A stretch of 64,000 nucleotides of DNA from Serratia nematodiphila DZ0503SBS1 (lineage in GTDB: Bacteria > Pseudomonadota > Gammaproteobacteria > Enterobacterales > Enterobacteriaceae): positions 3,286,001 through 3,350,000 of the forward strand of contig NZ_JPUX01000001.1 in the NCBI RefSeq assembly GCF_000738675.1, in the 5' to 3' direction. The notes beneath the pieces are model-generated. The model did not search any database. It was not told the DNA's origin and saw only the letters and a program-made list of their open reading frames with translations. Each line of letters begins with the position of its first letter. Positions within the stretch are counted from its first letter, which is position 1. Position numbers and translations under genes: made by a program. Of this stretch, positions 1 to 10,033 are shown piece after piece.

Positions 1-43
1 CGATGTGCTGTATGCGGTCATCGATCCGAAAATCCGTTATTAA
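1..43 (+). CDS. oppB: OppB, oligopeptide ABC transporter permease (3' end only)
   Basis: Only the last 13 codons and the TAA stop lie in the window; the visible C-terminus reads DVLYAVIDPKIRY. It is assigned by position, because oppC, oppD and oppF follow directly in the standard opp order, and because this tail fits the end of a peptide-transporter permease, where the last helix is followed by a short cytoplasmic tail. OppB would pair with OppC to form the membrane channel. The gap to oppC is 14 nt, which indicates one transcript. Confidence 0.8.
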   Translation, partial: DVLYAVIDPKIRY

Positions 44-57
44 TCTGGAGCACGCGA

Positions 58-966
58 ATGATGTTGACTAAAAAGAACAGCGAAGCTCTGGAACACTTCA
101 GCGAGAAGCTGGAAGTGGAAGGGCGCAGCCTGTGGCAAGACGCGCGTCGGCGTTTTATGCACAACCGCGCGGCGGTCAGCAGCCTGTTCATACTGGCGCT
201 GATCACTCTGTTTGTGGTGCTGGCGCCGATGCTGTCGCAATTCGCCTACGACGATACCGATTGGGCGATGATGTCCGCCGCACCCAGCGTTGAATCGGGG
301 CACTATTTCGGCACCGACTCCTCCGGGCGCGATCTGCTGGTGCGCGTGGCGATCGGCGGGCGCATCTCGCTGATGGTCGGCGTGGCGGCGGCGCTAGTGG
401 CGGTGATCGTCGGCACCCTGTACGGCGCGATGTCCGGCTATCTGGGCGGCAAGATCGACTCGGTGATGATGCGCCTGCTGGAGATCCTCAACTCCTTCCC
501 GTTCATGTTCTTCGTGATCCTGCTGGTGACCTTCTTCGGCCAGAATATCCTGCTGATCTTCGTGGCGATCGGCATGGTGTCGTGGTTGGACATGGCGCGT
601 ATCGTGCGCGGCCAAACCCTCGGTCTGAAGCGCAAGGAGTTCATCGAAGCGGCGCTGGTGTGCGGCGTATCCACGCGCAACATCGTGCTGCGGCATATCG
701 TGCCTAACGTGCTCGGCGTGGTGGTGGTGTATGCCTCGTTGCTGGTGCCGAGCATGATCCTGTTCGAATCCTTCCTCAGCTTCCTGGGGCTGGGCACGCA
801 GGAGCCGCTGAGCAGCTGGGGCGCATTGCTCAGCGACGGCGCCAACTCAATGGAAGTTTCACCGTGGTTGCTGCTGTTCCCGGCGGGTTTCCTGGTTGTC
901 ACTCTATTCTGTTTCAACTTCATCGGCGATGGCCTGCGTGACGCCCTCGACCCGAAAGATCGTTAA
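58..966 (+). CDS. oppC: OppC, oligopeptide ABC transporter permease
   Basis: The 302-residue inner-membrane permease forms the peptide channel with OppB. An N-terminal cytoplasmic stretch (about residues 1-38) is followed by a first helix near 40-60 and five further helices. The EAA loop that contacts the ATPases is at about 200-220 ([20 protein letters not shown]). Length matches enterobacterial OppC. Two ATG codons lie in tandem at 58 and 61; the first is used here, with GGAG in the oppB-oppC gap as ribosome binding site. oppD starts 11 nt after the stop. Confidence 0.96.
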   Translation: MMLTKKNSEALEHFSEKLEVEGRSLWQDARRRFMHNRAAVSSLFILALITLFVVLAPMLSQFAYDDTDWAMMSAAPSVESGHYFGTDSSGRDLLVRVAIGGRISLMVGVAAALVAVIVGTLYGAMSGYLGGKIDSVMMRLLEILNSFPFMFFVILLVTFFGQNILLIFVAIGMVSWLDMARIVRGQTLGLKRKEFIEAALVCGVSTRNIVLRHIVPNVLGVVVVYASLLVPSMILFESFLSFLGLGTQEPLSSWGALLSDGANSMEVSPWLLLFPAGFLVVTLFCFNFIGDGLRDALDPKDR

Positions 967-977
967 GGAGTGCCACC

Positions 978-1990
<1,013 letters not shown>

Positions 1991-1994
<4 letters not shown>

Positions 1995-2992
1995 CAGCGG
2001 TAACCGACAAGAAAGTGCTGCTCGAAGTGGCCGATCTGAAAGTGCACTTCGACATTCATGACGACAAGCAGTGGTTCTGGCAGCCGCCGAAAACCCTAAA
2101 GGCGGTCGATGGCGTTACGCTGCGGCTGTTCGAGGGGGAAACCCTGGGCGTGGTCGGCGAATCCGGCTGCGGCAAATCCACCTTCGCGCGCGCCATCATC
2201 GGTCTGGTGAAGGCCACCAGCGGGCGCGTCGCCTGGCTGGGTAAAGATCTGCTGGGCATGAACGACGCCGATTGGCGCAAAACCCGCAGCGATATCCAGA
2301 TGATCTTCCAGGATCCGCTGGCTTCGCTCAACCCGCGCATGACCATCGGCGAAATCATCGCCGAGCCGCTGCGCACTTACTACCCGAAAATGCCGCGTCA
2401 GGAAGTGAAGGACAAGGTCAAGGCGATGATGCTGAAGGTCGGCCTGCTGCCTAACCTGATCAACCGTTATCCGCACGAGTTCTCCGGCGGCCAATGCCAG
2501 CGCATCGGCATCGCGCGCGCGTTGATCCTCGAACCGAAGCTGGTGATCTGCGACGAGCCGGTTTCCGCGTTGGACGTGTCGATTCAGGCGCAGGTGGTAA
2601 ACCTGTTGCAGCAGCTGCAGCGCGAAATGGGGCTGTCATTGATCTTTATCGCCCACGATTTGGCGGTGGTGAAGCACATTTCCGATCGCGTGCTGGTGAT
2701 GTACCTGGGTCATGCGGTGGAGCTGGGCACCTATGACGAGGTGTATCACAATCCGCAGCACCCTTACACCAAGGCGCTGATGTCGGCGGTGCCTATTCCG
2801 GATCCGGACAAGGAGAAGGAAAAGCAGATCCAGCTGTTGGAAGGGGAGCTGCCTTCGCCGATCAACCCGCCGTCCGGCTGCGTGTTCCGCACCCGCTGCC
2901 CGATCGCCGGGCCGGAGTGCGCCAAGACGCGTCCGCTGCTGGAGGGCAGTTTCCGTCATGCGGTTTCATGCCTGAAGGTCGATCCGCTGTAA
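1991..2992 (+). CDS. oppF: OppF, oligopeptide transporter ATP-binding subunit
   Basis: The 333-residue second ATPase pairs with OppD under the OppB/OppC channel. Walker A is GESGCGKST, the signature is [15 protein letters not shown] and Walker B is [14 protein letters not shown]-terminal cysteine segment ([16 protein letters not shown]) matches the Opp/Dpp family. It is the last gene of the opp operon: it overlaps oppD by 4 nt and is followed at once by a strong rho-independent terminator. Confidence 0.97.
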
Positions 2993-3011
2993 TGCGCCGC
3001 TAGCCGGCAAC

Positions 3012-3044
3012 AAAAAGCCCCGCTGAGTCAGCGGGGCTTTTTTT
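3012..3044 (+). terminator. Rho-independent terminator of the opp operon
   Basis: A GC-rich stem (AAAGCCCCGCTGA paired with TCAGCGGGGCTTT) with a minimal loop is followed by a T run. It starts about 20 nt after the oppF stop. Confidence 0.93.
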
Positions 3045-3065
3045 ATCCGAAATATGAGCGGCGAA

Positions 3066-3389
3066 TCACTCTTTCCACAGAATGTGGCACAGCTTGTGGT
3101 CTTTCTCGCGGCAGATCAGCACGCGGGCGAACACGTCGTTAATCGGCTCGCCGTCGCTGTCCGCCAGACCGATCACCACTTCGGCGAAGAAGTCCGGATT
3201 CAGGTCGTAATCCACGTGCTCGCTCCAGTCTTCGGAGGGGTCGTACAGTTCTGCGCCGCCGCGCTCTTCAAACTGCAGATTGAACAGCAGAATATCCGCC
3301 GGATCCAGATTGTCGCCGGCCAATTCGAGGAAGATGTCGTAGGCCTGTTCCAGCGTTTCGTCTTCGGTAAGGCGGTTATTCAAATCCAT
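3066..3389 (-). CDS. yciU: YciU, DUF440/UPF0263 acidic protein (putative dsDNA mimic)
   Basis: The 107-residue protein is very acidic, with many Asp and Glu in the first 80 residues (for example [21 protein letters not shown]). It matches the enterobacterial YciU family, described as a double-stranded DNA mimic from its structure and surface charge; its partner in the cell is not settled. The gene sits between opp and cls as in E. coli, on the same strand as clsA and 56 nt after its stop, so the two may share a transcript. Confidence 0.92.
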   Translation of the reverse strand: MDLNNRLTEDETLEQAYDIFLELAGDNLDPADILLFNLQFEERGGAELYDPSEDWSEHVDYDLNPDFFAEVVIGLADSDGEPINDVFARVLICREKDHKLCHILWKE

Positions 3390-3445
3390 AAAAAAATCCT
3401 GATAACAAATGATTTGGCGCTATTAAAGCACGCTCGCCGCGGCTT

Positions 3446-4906
3446 TTACAGCAACGGGCTGAAAAAGTAGAACAGGCGCTCGACCAGGCGATGCCAGAAT
3501 GGCCGCTTCAACCACTCTTTGGCGTTCAGCAGCTTGGAACGAGCGATGTAATCTTCCTGCACGCAGGCCAGATCGCTGCCGAAGCCGTCGTCGTCGATCA
3601 CCAGGGTGATCTCGAAGTTGAGCCACAGGCTGCGCATATCCAGATTGACGGTGCCGACCAGGCTGAGCTGGCCGTCGACCAGCACGCTCTTGGTGTGCAA
3701 CAGGCCGCCTTCGAACTGATAGATTTTCACGCCGGCTTCCAGCAGCTCGGAGAAGAACGCCCGGCTGGCCCAGCGCACCATCATCGAATCGTTGTCGCGC
3801 GGCACGATGATGCTGACCTCAACGCCGCGCAGAGCGGCGGTGCAGATGGCGTGCAGCAGATCGTCGCTCGGCACGAAGTACGGCGTGGTCATGATCAGCT
3901 GCTCGCGCGCGGAATAGACCGCGGTCAGCAGCGCCTGGTGGATCATCTCCTCGGGGAAGCCGGGGCCGGAGGCGATCACCTGAATGGTGTGGCCGCTTTC
4001 CTGCTCGAACGGCATGATGTTGACGTCCGGCGGCGGCGGCAGAATGCGCTTGCCGGTTTCAATCTCCCAGTCGCAGGCATAGACGATGCCCATCGTAGTG
4101 GCCACCGGGCCTTCCATGCGTGCCATCAGATCGATCCATTGGCCGACGCCCGCATCCTGCTTGAAATAGCGCGGATCGACCATGTTCATGCTGCCGGTAT
4201 AGGCGATGTAGTTGTCGATCAGCACCACCTTGCGGTGCTGGCGCAGATCCATGCGGCGCAGGAATACGCGCAGCAGGTTGACCTTCAGCGCTTCGACCAC
4301 TTCGATGCCTGCGTTGCGCATCATCGCCGGGTAGGGGCTGCGGAAAAATGGCAGGCTGCCGGCGGAGTCCAGCATCAGGCGGCAGTGTACGCCGCGCCGC
4401 GCGGCGGCCATCAGCGATTCGGCCACTTGATCGACCAGGCCGCCGGGCTGCCAGATATAGAACACCATTTCGATGTTGTGGCGCGCCAGCTCGATGTCGC
4501 GGATCAGCGCTTTCAACGTGTCGTCGGTAGTGGTGAGCAGCTGCAGCTGGTTGCCCTTGACGCCGTCGATGCCCTGGCGGCGGTTGCACAGCTGGAACAG
4601 CGGTTCGGCGACTTCACTGTATTCGGTGGCGAAGATGCGGCGGCTCTCTTTCAATTCCTTCAGCCAGCGCGCGGTCGACGGCCACATGGCCTTGGCGCGC
4701 TCGGCACGGCGCTTGCCCAGATGCAGTTCGCCGAACGATAAATAGGCGACGATGCCGAACAGCGGCAGAATATAGATAACCAGCAGCCAGGCCATGGCAG
4801 AGGGAACCGCACGGCGTTTCATCAAAATGCGCATTGTCACGCCGGCGATCAGCAGCCAGTAGCCGAACACCATGAGCCAACTGATTACGGTATAAAATGT
4901 TGTCAT
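3446..4906 (-). CDS. clsA: Cardiolipin synthase A
   Basis: ClsA joins two phosphatidylglycerols into cardiolipin plus glycerol in the inner membrane. Two N-terminal helices lie at about residues 5-25 and 38-58. Two phospholipase D motifs are visible: an HxK motif near 224 ([20 protein letters not shown]) and a second near 404 ([20 protein letters not shown]). The chosen start MTTFYT gives 486 residues, the E. coli length; an in-frame upstream start at 4954 would add 16 residues that the family lacks. The protein ends FYFFSPLL like its homologues. Confidence 0.95.
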   Translation of the reverse strand: MTTFYTVISWLMVFGYWLLIAGVTMRILMKRRAVPSAMAWLLVIYILPLFGIVAYLSFGELHLGKRRAERAKAMWPSTARWLKELKESRRIFATEYSEVAEPLFQLCNRRQGIDGVKGNQLQLLTTTDDTLKALIRDIELARHNIEMVFYIWQPGGLVDQVAESLMAAARRGVHCRLMLDSAGSLPFFRSPYPAMMRNAGIEVVEALKVNLLRVFLRRMDLRQHRKVVLIDNYIAYTGSMNMVDPRYFKQDAGVGQWIDLMARMEGPVATTMGIVYACDWEIETGKRILPPPPDVNIMPFEQESGHTIQVIASGPGFPEEMIHQALLTAVYSAREQLIMTTPYFVPSDDLLHAICTAALRGVEVSIIVPRDNDSMMVRWASRAFFSELLEAGVKIYQFEGGLLHTKSVLVDGQLSLVGTVNLDMRSLWLNFEITLVIDDDGFGSDLACVQEDYIARSKLLNAKEWLKRPFWHRLVERLFYFFSPLL

Positions 4907-5148
4907 AAAGGCGAAAAATCCCGTTCGCAAACCACCAATGATGAGTGTACGCACAGATCGGGCAAGGCGAAACCTTTTATCGGCGCTTATGTTACATAAA
5001 TATGATGAAGTTAAGGCACTTGCCGAAATTGAAAGGGCGGCTTTTGCCCGCGTGGCGTCCGCTGTGCCGCCGATAACGGCGGCTTGGATCGCGGGCGGAA
5101 AGGGCTATAATGCCCGCGGTTGGCATTAGACGAACGAGTGACGGAATT

Positions 5149-5325
5149 ATGAGACGCAGTAGAAATGAAGTGGGCCGCTGGCGCATGTTGCGGCAGAGCC
5201 AACGTCGGCGGCATCGCTGGTTGGAACGCCAGTCGTGCAGCAATCGCCATATTATCCGGGTGCGGCGCCGCCTGGACGATCAGCATCGGCGCGCGCTGCT
5301 GTTTGCGGTATCCTGCGAGTGGTAA
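5149..5325 (+). CDS. yciY: YciY-like small basic protein
   Basis: The 58-residue protein is highly basic. It begins MRRSRNEVGRWRM and has a middle RRRHRWLERQS stretch, closely similar to E. coli YciY, which lies at the same place next to cls. Its function is unknown. The ATG at 5149 is chosen over an in-frame upstream start at 5110 because only the part from 5149 matches the family. A rho-independent terminator follows directly, and an IS200-type element begins right after it. Confidence 0.72.
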   Translation: MRRSRNEVGRWRMLRQSQRRRHRWLERQSCSNRHIIRVRRRLDDQHRRALLFAVSCEW

Positions 5326-5327
5326 AA

Positions 5328-5356
5328 CGAAAACAGTCCCTTAAGGGACTGTTTTG
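5328..5356 (+). terminator. Rho-independent terminator after yciY
   Basis: AAAACAGTCCC pairs with GGGACTGTTTT around a small loop and ends in a T-rich tract. The left end of the IS200-type element lies within 1-2 nt of the T tract. Confidence 0.88.
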
Positions 5357-5981
5357 TTGTAAGCCTTAAACCACCTCCTAAGGAGGTGGTGATTGAACCT
5401 GTGAGGCTCTAGCCTGAAGGAAACCCATGCCGGAATATTCCAGCTTACTCACCACAAGTAAGAAGGAAATCACCAACATGGGTTTATACAGGAGTTCATC
5501 ACATGTGTTCTGGCGTTGCAAATACCACCTGGTTTGGACGCCAAAGTATCGATTTAAAATCCTCCGCGACAAGGTGGGCAAAGAGCTCTACCGAACAATT
5601 TATATCCTCTGCAACATGAAGGACTGTGAAGTTCTTGAGCTAAATATTCAGCCAGATCATGTGCATCTGGTCGTGATAGTCCCCCCGAAGCTATCGATTT
5701 CGACGTTGATGGGCGTCCTGAAAGGACGCAGTGCAATCCGGCTTTACAATCGTTTCCCACATATACGAAAGAAGTTGTGGGGCAATCATTTTTGGGCAAG
5801 GGGATACTTTGTCGATACGGTAGGGGTAAACGAAGAAATTATCAGGCGATACGTGAAGTATCAGGATAAGAAGGACCAAGAGATCGAACAGCAGATGGAG
5901 CTGTTGCAGGATTAACTCGAAAATGGCCCCCTTTTAGGGGGCGTCGTGTAAAGCCACCTCCTCAGGAGGTGGTCTTTTACT
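5357..5981 (+). mobile_element. IS200/IS605-family insertion sequence, copy 1
   Basis: The element is 625 bp, its limits set by comparing it with the second copy at 44088-44712: identity begins at TTGTAAGCC and ends at CTTTTACT. It has no terminal inverted repeats. It has subterminal hairpins, as this family requires: left ACCACCTCCT-A-AGGAGGTGGT (5370-5390) and right CCACCTCCT-C-AGGAGGTGG (5954-5972). A single transposase gene lies between them, and a GCCCCC/GGGGGC hairpin (5926-5942) follows it. Both termini are uncertain by a few bases, because shared flanking bases cannot be told from IS bases. Confidence 0.92.
5478..5915 (+). CDS. tnpA: IS200-type HUH transposase TnpA, copy 1
   Basis: The single-strand transposase has 145 residues from the ATG at 5478. 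The HUH motif reads PDHVHLVV and the catalytic tyrosine lies in IRRYVKYQ near the C-terminus, the Y1 arrangement of IS200/IS605. The usual family start MGLYRSSSHVFWRCKYHLVW fixes 5478. An in-frame upstream ATG at 5427 has an even better Shine-Dalgarno (AAGGA, 5 nt spacing) and would add 17 residues; it may be the true start or a translational control device. A short hairpin (AGGCT/AGCCT, 5403-5414) precedes it. No accessory tnpB is present. Confidence 0.9.
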   Translation: MGLYRSSSHVFWRCKYHLVWTPKYRFKILRDKVGKELYRTIYILCNMKDCEVLELNIQPDHVHLVVIVPPKLSISTLMGVLKGRSAIRLYNRFPHIRKKLWGNHFWARGYFVDTVGVNEEIIRRYVKYQDKKDQEIEQQMELLQD

Positions 5982-5993
5982 ATGGCGTCTGAG

Positions 5994-6485
5994 TTATTTG
6001 CCCAAATAGGCGTTGAGCATCCAGACCTGTTTTTCCTGCTCTTTGATGTAATCGCTCATCAACGACGCGGTGCCTTCGTCGCCGGCGTCTGCCGCCACCG
6101 TCAGCAGCTCACGCTGCTGTTGCAGCAAGATTGAATACCCTTCCAACAGGCCGCGCAGCGTGCCCTTATCATCGGTCACGTTGGTGTGTTCCTTGATGTC
6201 GGCGGTTTTCAGATAATCGCTGAAAGCGTGACGCGGCTGCGAGCCCAACGTCAGAATACGTTCCGCCAGCTCATCTACCTTGGTCAGCAGATCGTTATAT
6301 GTCTCTTCGAATTTCGCGTGCAGTTCAAAGAACTGCGGGCCGGTAATGTTCCAATGATAGCCGCGCACGTTCATATACAGCACCTGATAATTCGCCAACA
6401 GCGCATTGAGCGCTTCGGCGAGTTTTGCCGATTGTTTACTGTCAAGGCCGATATGGGTTTTCGCTGCTTTCTTTGCCGTTGCCAT
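5994..6485 (-). CDS. Dps-like mini-ferritin
   Basis: This 163-residue protein belongs to the Dps/ferritin-like family, 12-subunit shells that oxidise and store iron and can coat DNA. Ferroxidase ligands have the family spacing: H44 (in YHWN), H56, E60, D71 and E75 (DELAER). The Lys-rich N-terminus MATAKKAAKT resembles the DNA-binding tail of Dps. It is not close to E. coli Dps and looks like the second paralogue type seen in several Gram-negatives. The start at 6485 follows AGGAGAAG; an in-frame upstream ATG at 6530 lacks such support. Its stop lies 12 bp from the IS right end. Confidence 0.9.
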   Translation of the reverse strand: MATAKKAAKTHIGLDSKQSAKLAEALNALLANYQVLYMNVRGYHWNITGPQFFELHAKFEETYNDLLTKVDELAERILTLGSQPRHAFSDYLKTADIKEHTNVTDDKGTLRGLLEGYSILLQQQRELLTVAADAGDEGTASLMSDYIKEQEKQVWMLNAYLGK

Positions 6486-6685
6486 AATAATCTTCTCCTG
6501 ATTATTTGTTCCGATAGTAGACAGAATCAATTTCCATAGCTGTTACAGTAACCGGATTTATCGCAGGGTTAAATACGATAACAGGCATTATTGCCATCGC
6601 TCAAACCGATGACGATAAATCCGTCGAGCAAATTGCCGAATCAGTTTACGCAGGTTCCGCAGGCGAAAAAAGCCGCTTTTCTCGG

Positions 6686-8158
6686 TTACTTGCGCAGCGC
6701 CAGTTTTACCACACCTGCGCCCAGCGCCATTAACAGCGCGGCGGCGATCAGTACCGAAATAAAGGCGCGATCAAAGGCCAGACGCGCCAGCTGCGTCAAC
6801 TGCTGCGCGCGATCGGCCGCCATTCCGGCCGCCAGGCGCAACGCTTCGTCGATGCTGTCGTAGGCTAAATCGCTGACCGGCAGCTCCGCCGGCAGCGCCA
6901 GAGTGTGGCTGTAAACCGCCGTCATCAGCCCGCCGAGCAATGTCACGCCCAGCACGCCGCCCAGCTCGTAGGAGACGTCTTCGATGGACGCCGCCATGCC
7001 GGATTTCTCCTCCGGTGCGTTCAGCATGATGGCGGTGGAAGCGGCGGTGATCACGCCGCCGAGGCCAAAGCCCACCAACGCCAGGCTCACCAGCTGCGGC
7101 GCTATGCCGCTCTGAGACAGCAGGGCGAGGGCGGCAATGCCGAAGGTGGTCAGGGCGAAACCGCCGAGGATGATGCTGCGTTCGCCGTAGCGCGGCAACA
7201 GTAAACCGGCCATCGGCCCCGCCAGCGCCGAGGCCAGCGGGATCGGCAAGATGAACAGCGCCGCCTGCAGCGGACTGAGGCCGAGCACCAGTTGCAAGCG
7301 TTGGCTGAGCACCAGCTCGACGCCGATCAGCGCCACCATCGACAGCAATGCCACGCCGATGCCGCCGGCGAACAGCCGGTTGCGGAACAGAGAGAAATCG
7401 ATCATCGGGTGGGCGCTGCGTTGCTGACGACGCACGAACAGCACCAGGAACAACACGCCGATCGCAGCCGCCGTGAGCAAGGCGCTGACGTCAGGCGCCG
7501 GCTTGCTCAATTCTTTCAGCGCATAGATAGCGCCGACCAGGCCTATCATGATCTGTATCGAGCCAACGATGTCGGCGGGGCGCGGGTTATCGCCGCCGCA
7601 GCGCGGGATCAGTTTCCATGCCAACGGCCAGACCAGCAACACCACCGGCACATTGATCAGGAACACCGAGCCCCACCAGAAATACTCCAACAGCAGGCCG
7701 CCGACCACCGGGCCGATGGCCGCGCCGCCGGAGGCCACCGACGCCCAGATGCCGATCGCCAGCGCGCGTTCGCGTTCGTCGGTAAAGACGTGGCGTACGA
7801 TGGACAGCGTGGCGGGCATCATCATTGCCGCGCCAACGGCGAGGAATACCCGCGCGGCGATCAGCCACTCGGCGGTAGGCGAGAAAGCGGCGCACAGCGA
7901 CGCGACGGCGAACACCGGCAGCCCGGCGAGAAACAGCCGTTTATGGCCGATGCGATCGCTCAGCATGCCGGCGCCAGGCAACAGACCGGCCACCACCAAC
8001 GGGTAGGCGTTGACGATCCAGAGTTTTTGCGAGGCGCTGGCGTCCAGCGCCTGGGTTAAACGCGGCAGAGCGGTATATAACACCGTCATATCGATGACGA
8101 TCAGGAACAGGGCGCTGGCGACCATCGTCAGGATCAACCAGCGGTTCTTGGCGTACAT
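6686..8158 (-). CDS. smvA: SmvA-like MFS multidrug efflux pump (DHA2, 14 helices)
   Basis: The 490-residue inner-membrane proton antiporter is of the DHA2 drug-efflux group. The first helix carries the group signature (VIDMTVLYTALP), motif A reads GMLSDRIGHKRLF and motif C is in SGGAAIGPVVGG. About 14 hydrophobic segments are visible. It resembles SmvA of Salmonella and Klebsiella, which exports cationic biocides such as methyl viologen, acriflavine and chlorhexidine; the substrate range here is inferred. The divergent TetR gene 127 bp away matches the known smvA-smvR arrangement. Confidence 0.88.
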   Translation of the reverse strand: MYAKNRWLILTMVASALFLIVIDMTVLYTALPRLTQALDASASQKLWIVNAYPLVVAGLLPGAGMLSDRIGHKRLFLAGLPVFAVASLCAAFSPTAEWLIAARVFLAVGAAMMMPATLSIVRHVFTDERERALAIGIWASVASGGAAIGPVVGGLLLEYFWWGSVFLINVPVVLLVWPLAWKLIPRCGGDNPRPADIVGSIQIMIGLVGAIYALKELSKPAPDVSALLTAAAIGVLFLVLFVRRQQRSAHPMIDFSLFRNRLFAGGIGVALLSMVALIGVELVLSQRLQLVLGLSPLQAALFILPIPLASALAGPMAGLLLPRYGERSIILGGFALTTFGIAALALLSQSGIAPQLVSLALVGFGLGGVITAASTAIMLNAPEEKSGMAASIEDVSYELGGVLGVTLLGGLMTAVYSHTLALPAELPVSDLAYDSIDEALRLAAGMAADRAQQLTQLARLAFDRAFISVLIAAALLMALGAGVVKLALRK

Positions 8159-8248
8159 AAGTCATAATCCAGTTAAAGTGGGCGGCGCGAAGGCGCCGCC
8201 ATTCGGGTAACCCTCCGGCGATGCCGGGTGATATACTGGTGATAATAT

Positions 8249-8270
8249 ATATCCATACGTTCGTATTGAA
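8249..8270. promoter_or_regulatory. Possible SmvR operator
   Basis: Between the divergent smvA and smvR starts lies ATACG-TT-CGTAT (8255-8266), directly upstream of smvR and next to an AT-rich ATAATATATAT stretch that could be a -10 region. Inverted half-sites of this kind are usual for TetR-family autoregulation. It was found by eye only. Confidence 0.4.
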
Positions 8271-8285
8271 AAGAAGGGTTTCTTA

Positions 8286-8849
8286 ATGGGACGTCAACGC
8301 AGCATCGATCGCGACAAGGTTTTGGACACCGCCGAAGAGATCGTCGCCACTCAGGGGGCCGCCGGTTTGACCATCGACGCCGTCGCCAAAGCGATGGGAA
8401 TCTCCAAGGGCGGGGTGCAGTACTGTTTCGGCAGCAAAGACGCCCTGATTGACGCCATGTTCGATCGCTGGGGCAGTGCCTACGAGACGCTGTTCGCCGC
8501 TATCGCCGGTGACGATCCTTCACCGCAGACCGGCGTGCGGGCGCATATGCTGGCGACGCAAAGCTCGGATCAGACCGCCAGCGCCAAGGCCGCCGGGCTG
8601 ATGGCGACGCTGATTCAAACGCCGGAGCATCTGGTGAGCACGCGCGAATGGTATCGCAGCCGCATCGCCGGTTTGGATTTGACGACGGAGGAAGGCAAGC
8701 GCGCGCGCCTGGCGTTTCTCGCCACCGAAGGCGCCTTTATGCTGCGTTACTTTGGTTTGATGGATATCGATCAGGCGGAATGGGAAACGATGTTCACCGA
8801 TATGCAGGCGTTGATTTTAACTGAGGGTGCCTATCGCACTGATAGCTAG
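8286..8849 (+). CDS. smvR: SmvR-like TetR-family repressor
   Basis: The 187-residue regulator has an N-terminal TetR helix-turn-helix (residues 10-55, with AGLTIDAVAKAMGISKGGVQ) and a C-terminal ligand-binding domain. It faces smvA; in Klebsiella loss of SmvR de-represses smvA and raises biocide tolerance, so the same role is inferred here. A palindrome just upstream of its start would allow it to control both genes. A terminator follows. Confidence 0.85.
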   Translation: MGRQRSIDRDKVLDTAEEIVATQGAAGLTIDAVAKAMGISKGGVQYCFGSKDALIDAMFDRWGSAYETLFAAIAGDDPSPQTGVRAHMLATQSSDQTASAKAAGLMATLIQTPEHLVSTREWYRSRIAGLDLTTEEGKRARLAFLATEGAFMLRYFGLMDIDQAEWETMFTDMQALILTEGAYRTDS

Positions 8850-8909
8850 TAAAGCCCGCAGTGAAAGGCGTATGTTTATCGCACAAGATATTCCCTCGAA
8901 GAACTTTTT

Positions 8910-8939
8910 AGCCAGCCACTCCGTGCTGGCTTTTTTTTT
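8910..8939 (+). terminator. Rho-independent terminator after smvR
   Basis: AGCCAG(C)CAC pairs with GTGCTGGCT with one bulged base, followed by nine T residues. A second hairpin without a T run (CCCCCTG/CAGGGGG, 8966-8983) lies just before the convergent sugar-transport operon's end. Confidence 0.9.
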
Positions 8940-8992
8940 GTTTGCAGGCAAGCGTCCCAGCGGGGCCCCCTGAAGGCAGGGGGCGGGGGAAA

Positions 8993-10000
8993 TTATTTAC
9001 GGGCGTCCAACAGCGACTGGGCGTTCTCTGCGGTAACGACGGTCCACGGAATGTAGTAATGCTTCTGCGTGCCGCCTTCCCATTTCAGATCCTTGGCGTA
9101 TTGTTTCCAGATCTCCGACTGCGGTTGATAGCTTTCCCCTTTCACGGCGCGCAGCGCGACGTCGATGGAACCCTGCATCTGGCCTTTGGCATCTTGCAGA
9201 ATAGAGACCATTTCACCGGCCTGCACCGCATGAATCGCGTCGGAAACGCCGTCAACGCCGGCAATCGCGAAGTCCTTCACATTCAGGCCGGCGCCTTTGA
9301 TCGCCTCGATAGCGCCCAGCGCCATCTCGTCGTTTTGGCCAATCACGCCGTTGATTTTGCCCCGGTGTTTCTGCAGCCAGTTTTCCATCAGCGGCTGCGC
9401 TTCCGCGCGTGACCAGTTGGCCGTTTTACGTTCAAGTACGGTGACCTGGCCGACGCCGCACTCGGCAATCGCTTTATCATTGCCCTTGCCGCGCTGGATC
9501 TCGCCGCTGCCGCCTTTCGGGCCTTCGATAATCACCACGTTCACCTTTCGGTTCTTGCAGTCGAGTTTGTCCAGGACGGCTTTGGCTTCCAGGTATCCCC
9601 CCAACTCGTCATTAGACACTACTTCAGACGTCATCGCGTCCGTGTTCAGGCGCGCGTTGGTGACCACCACCGGAATTTTGGCTTCGTTGGCATTAGTGAC
9701 GATATCGATATTGGCCTCAAAATCCATCGGGTTGACGATAATGGCATCGGCGCGCGTCTGGATAGCGGTGGCGGCCTGATCGTTTTGCACCGAGGCATCA
9801 TAACGCCCATCATAGAAGGTCAGCACGGCTTCGCCGCTTTTCACCGCCGGGTGCTCCTTGCCGAACCTTTCCATCAATTGCACGAACTCGGCTTTGTTGC
9901 CGTACATCAATACCGCGATTTTTACCGGGGCGGCCTGAACTGCCGACAGGCTACCGAGCATCATGGCAGAGGCAAACAACGCTATCTTGGTCTTATTCAT
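8993..10000 (-). CDS. Periplasmic sugar-binding protein of the xylitol/lyxose locus
   Basis: The 335-residue ribose-binding-type protein (periplasmic binding protein type 1) delivers a sugar or polyol to the ABC transporter encoded upstream. A Sec signal peptide ends at about AVQA-APVK (residue 24). The mature part has the family's pattern, with VKIAVLMYGN at the start, an AIIVNPMD segment and a GQNDEMALGAIEAIKGAG segment near the C-terminal lobe. It is the last gene of the five-gene minus-strand operon. The ligand (xylitol, D-lyxose, D-arabitol or another pentitol) is inferred only from the enzymes beside it. Confidence 0.88.
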   Translation of the reverse strand: MNKTKIALFASAMMLGSLSAVQAAPVKIAVLMYGNKAEFVQLMERFGKEHPAVKSGEAVLTFYDGRYDASVQNDQAATAIQTRADAIIVNPMDFEANIDIVTNANEAKIPVVVTNARLNTDAMTSEVVSNDELGGYLEAKAVLDKLDCKNRKVNVVIIEGPKGGSGEIQRGKGNDKAIAECGVGQVTVLERKTANWSRAEAQPLMENWLQKHRGKINGVIGQNDEMALGAIEAIKGAGLNVKDFAIAGVDGVSDAIHAVQAGEMVSILQDAKGQMQGSIDVALRAVKGESYQPQSEIWKQYAKDLKWEGGTQKHYYIPWTVVTAENAQSLLDARK

Positions 10001-10033
10001 GGTTTTCTCCTGGTAGAGTTGGGTCTGATGTTA

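Noticed and set aside
5357..5981. CRISPR-like repeat or REP element for the ACCACCTCCT hairpins
   Set aside because: Only two hairpins per element and both lie at the ends of an IS200-type unit, where such structures are required.
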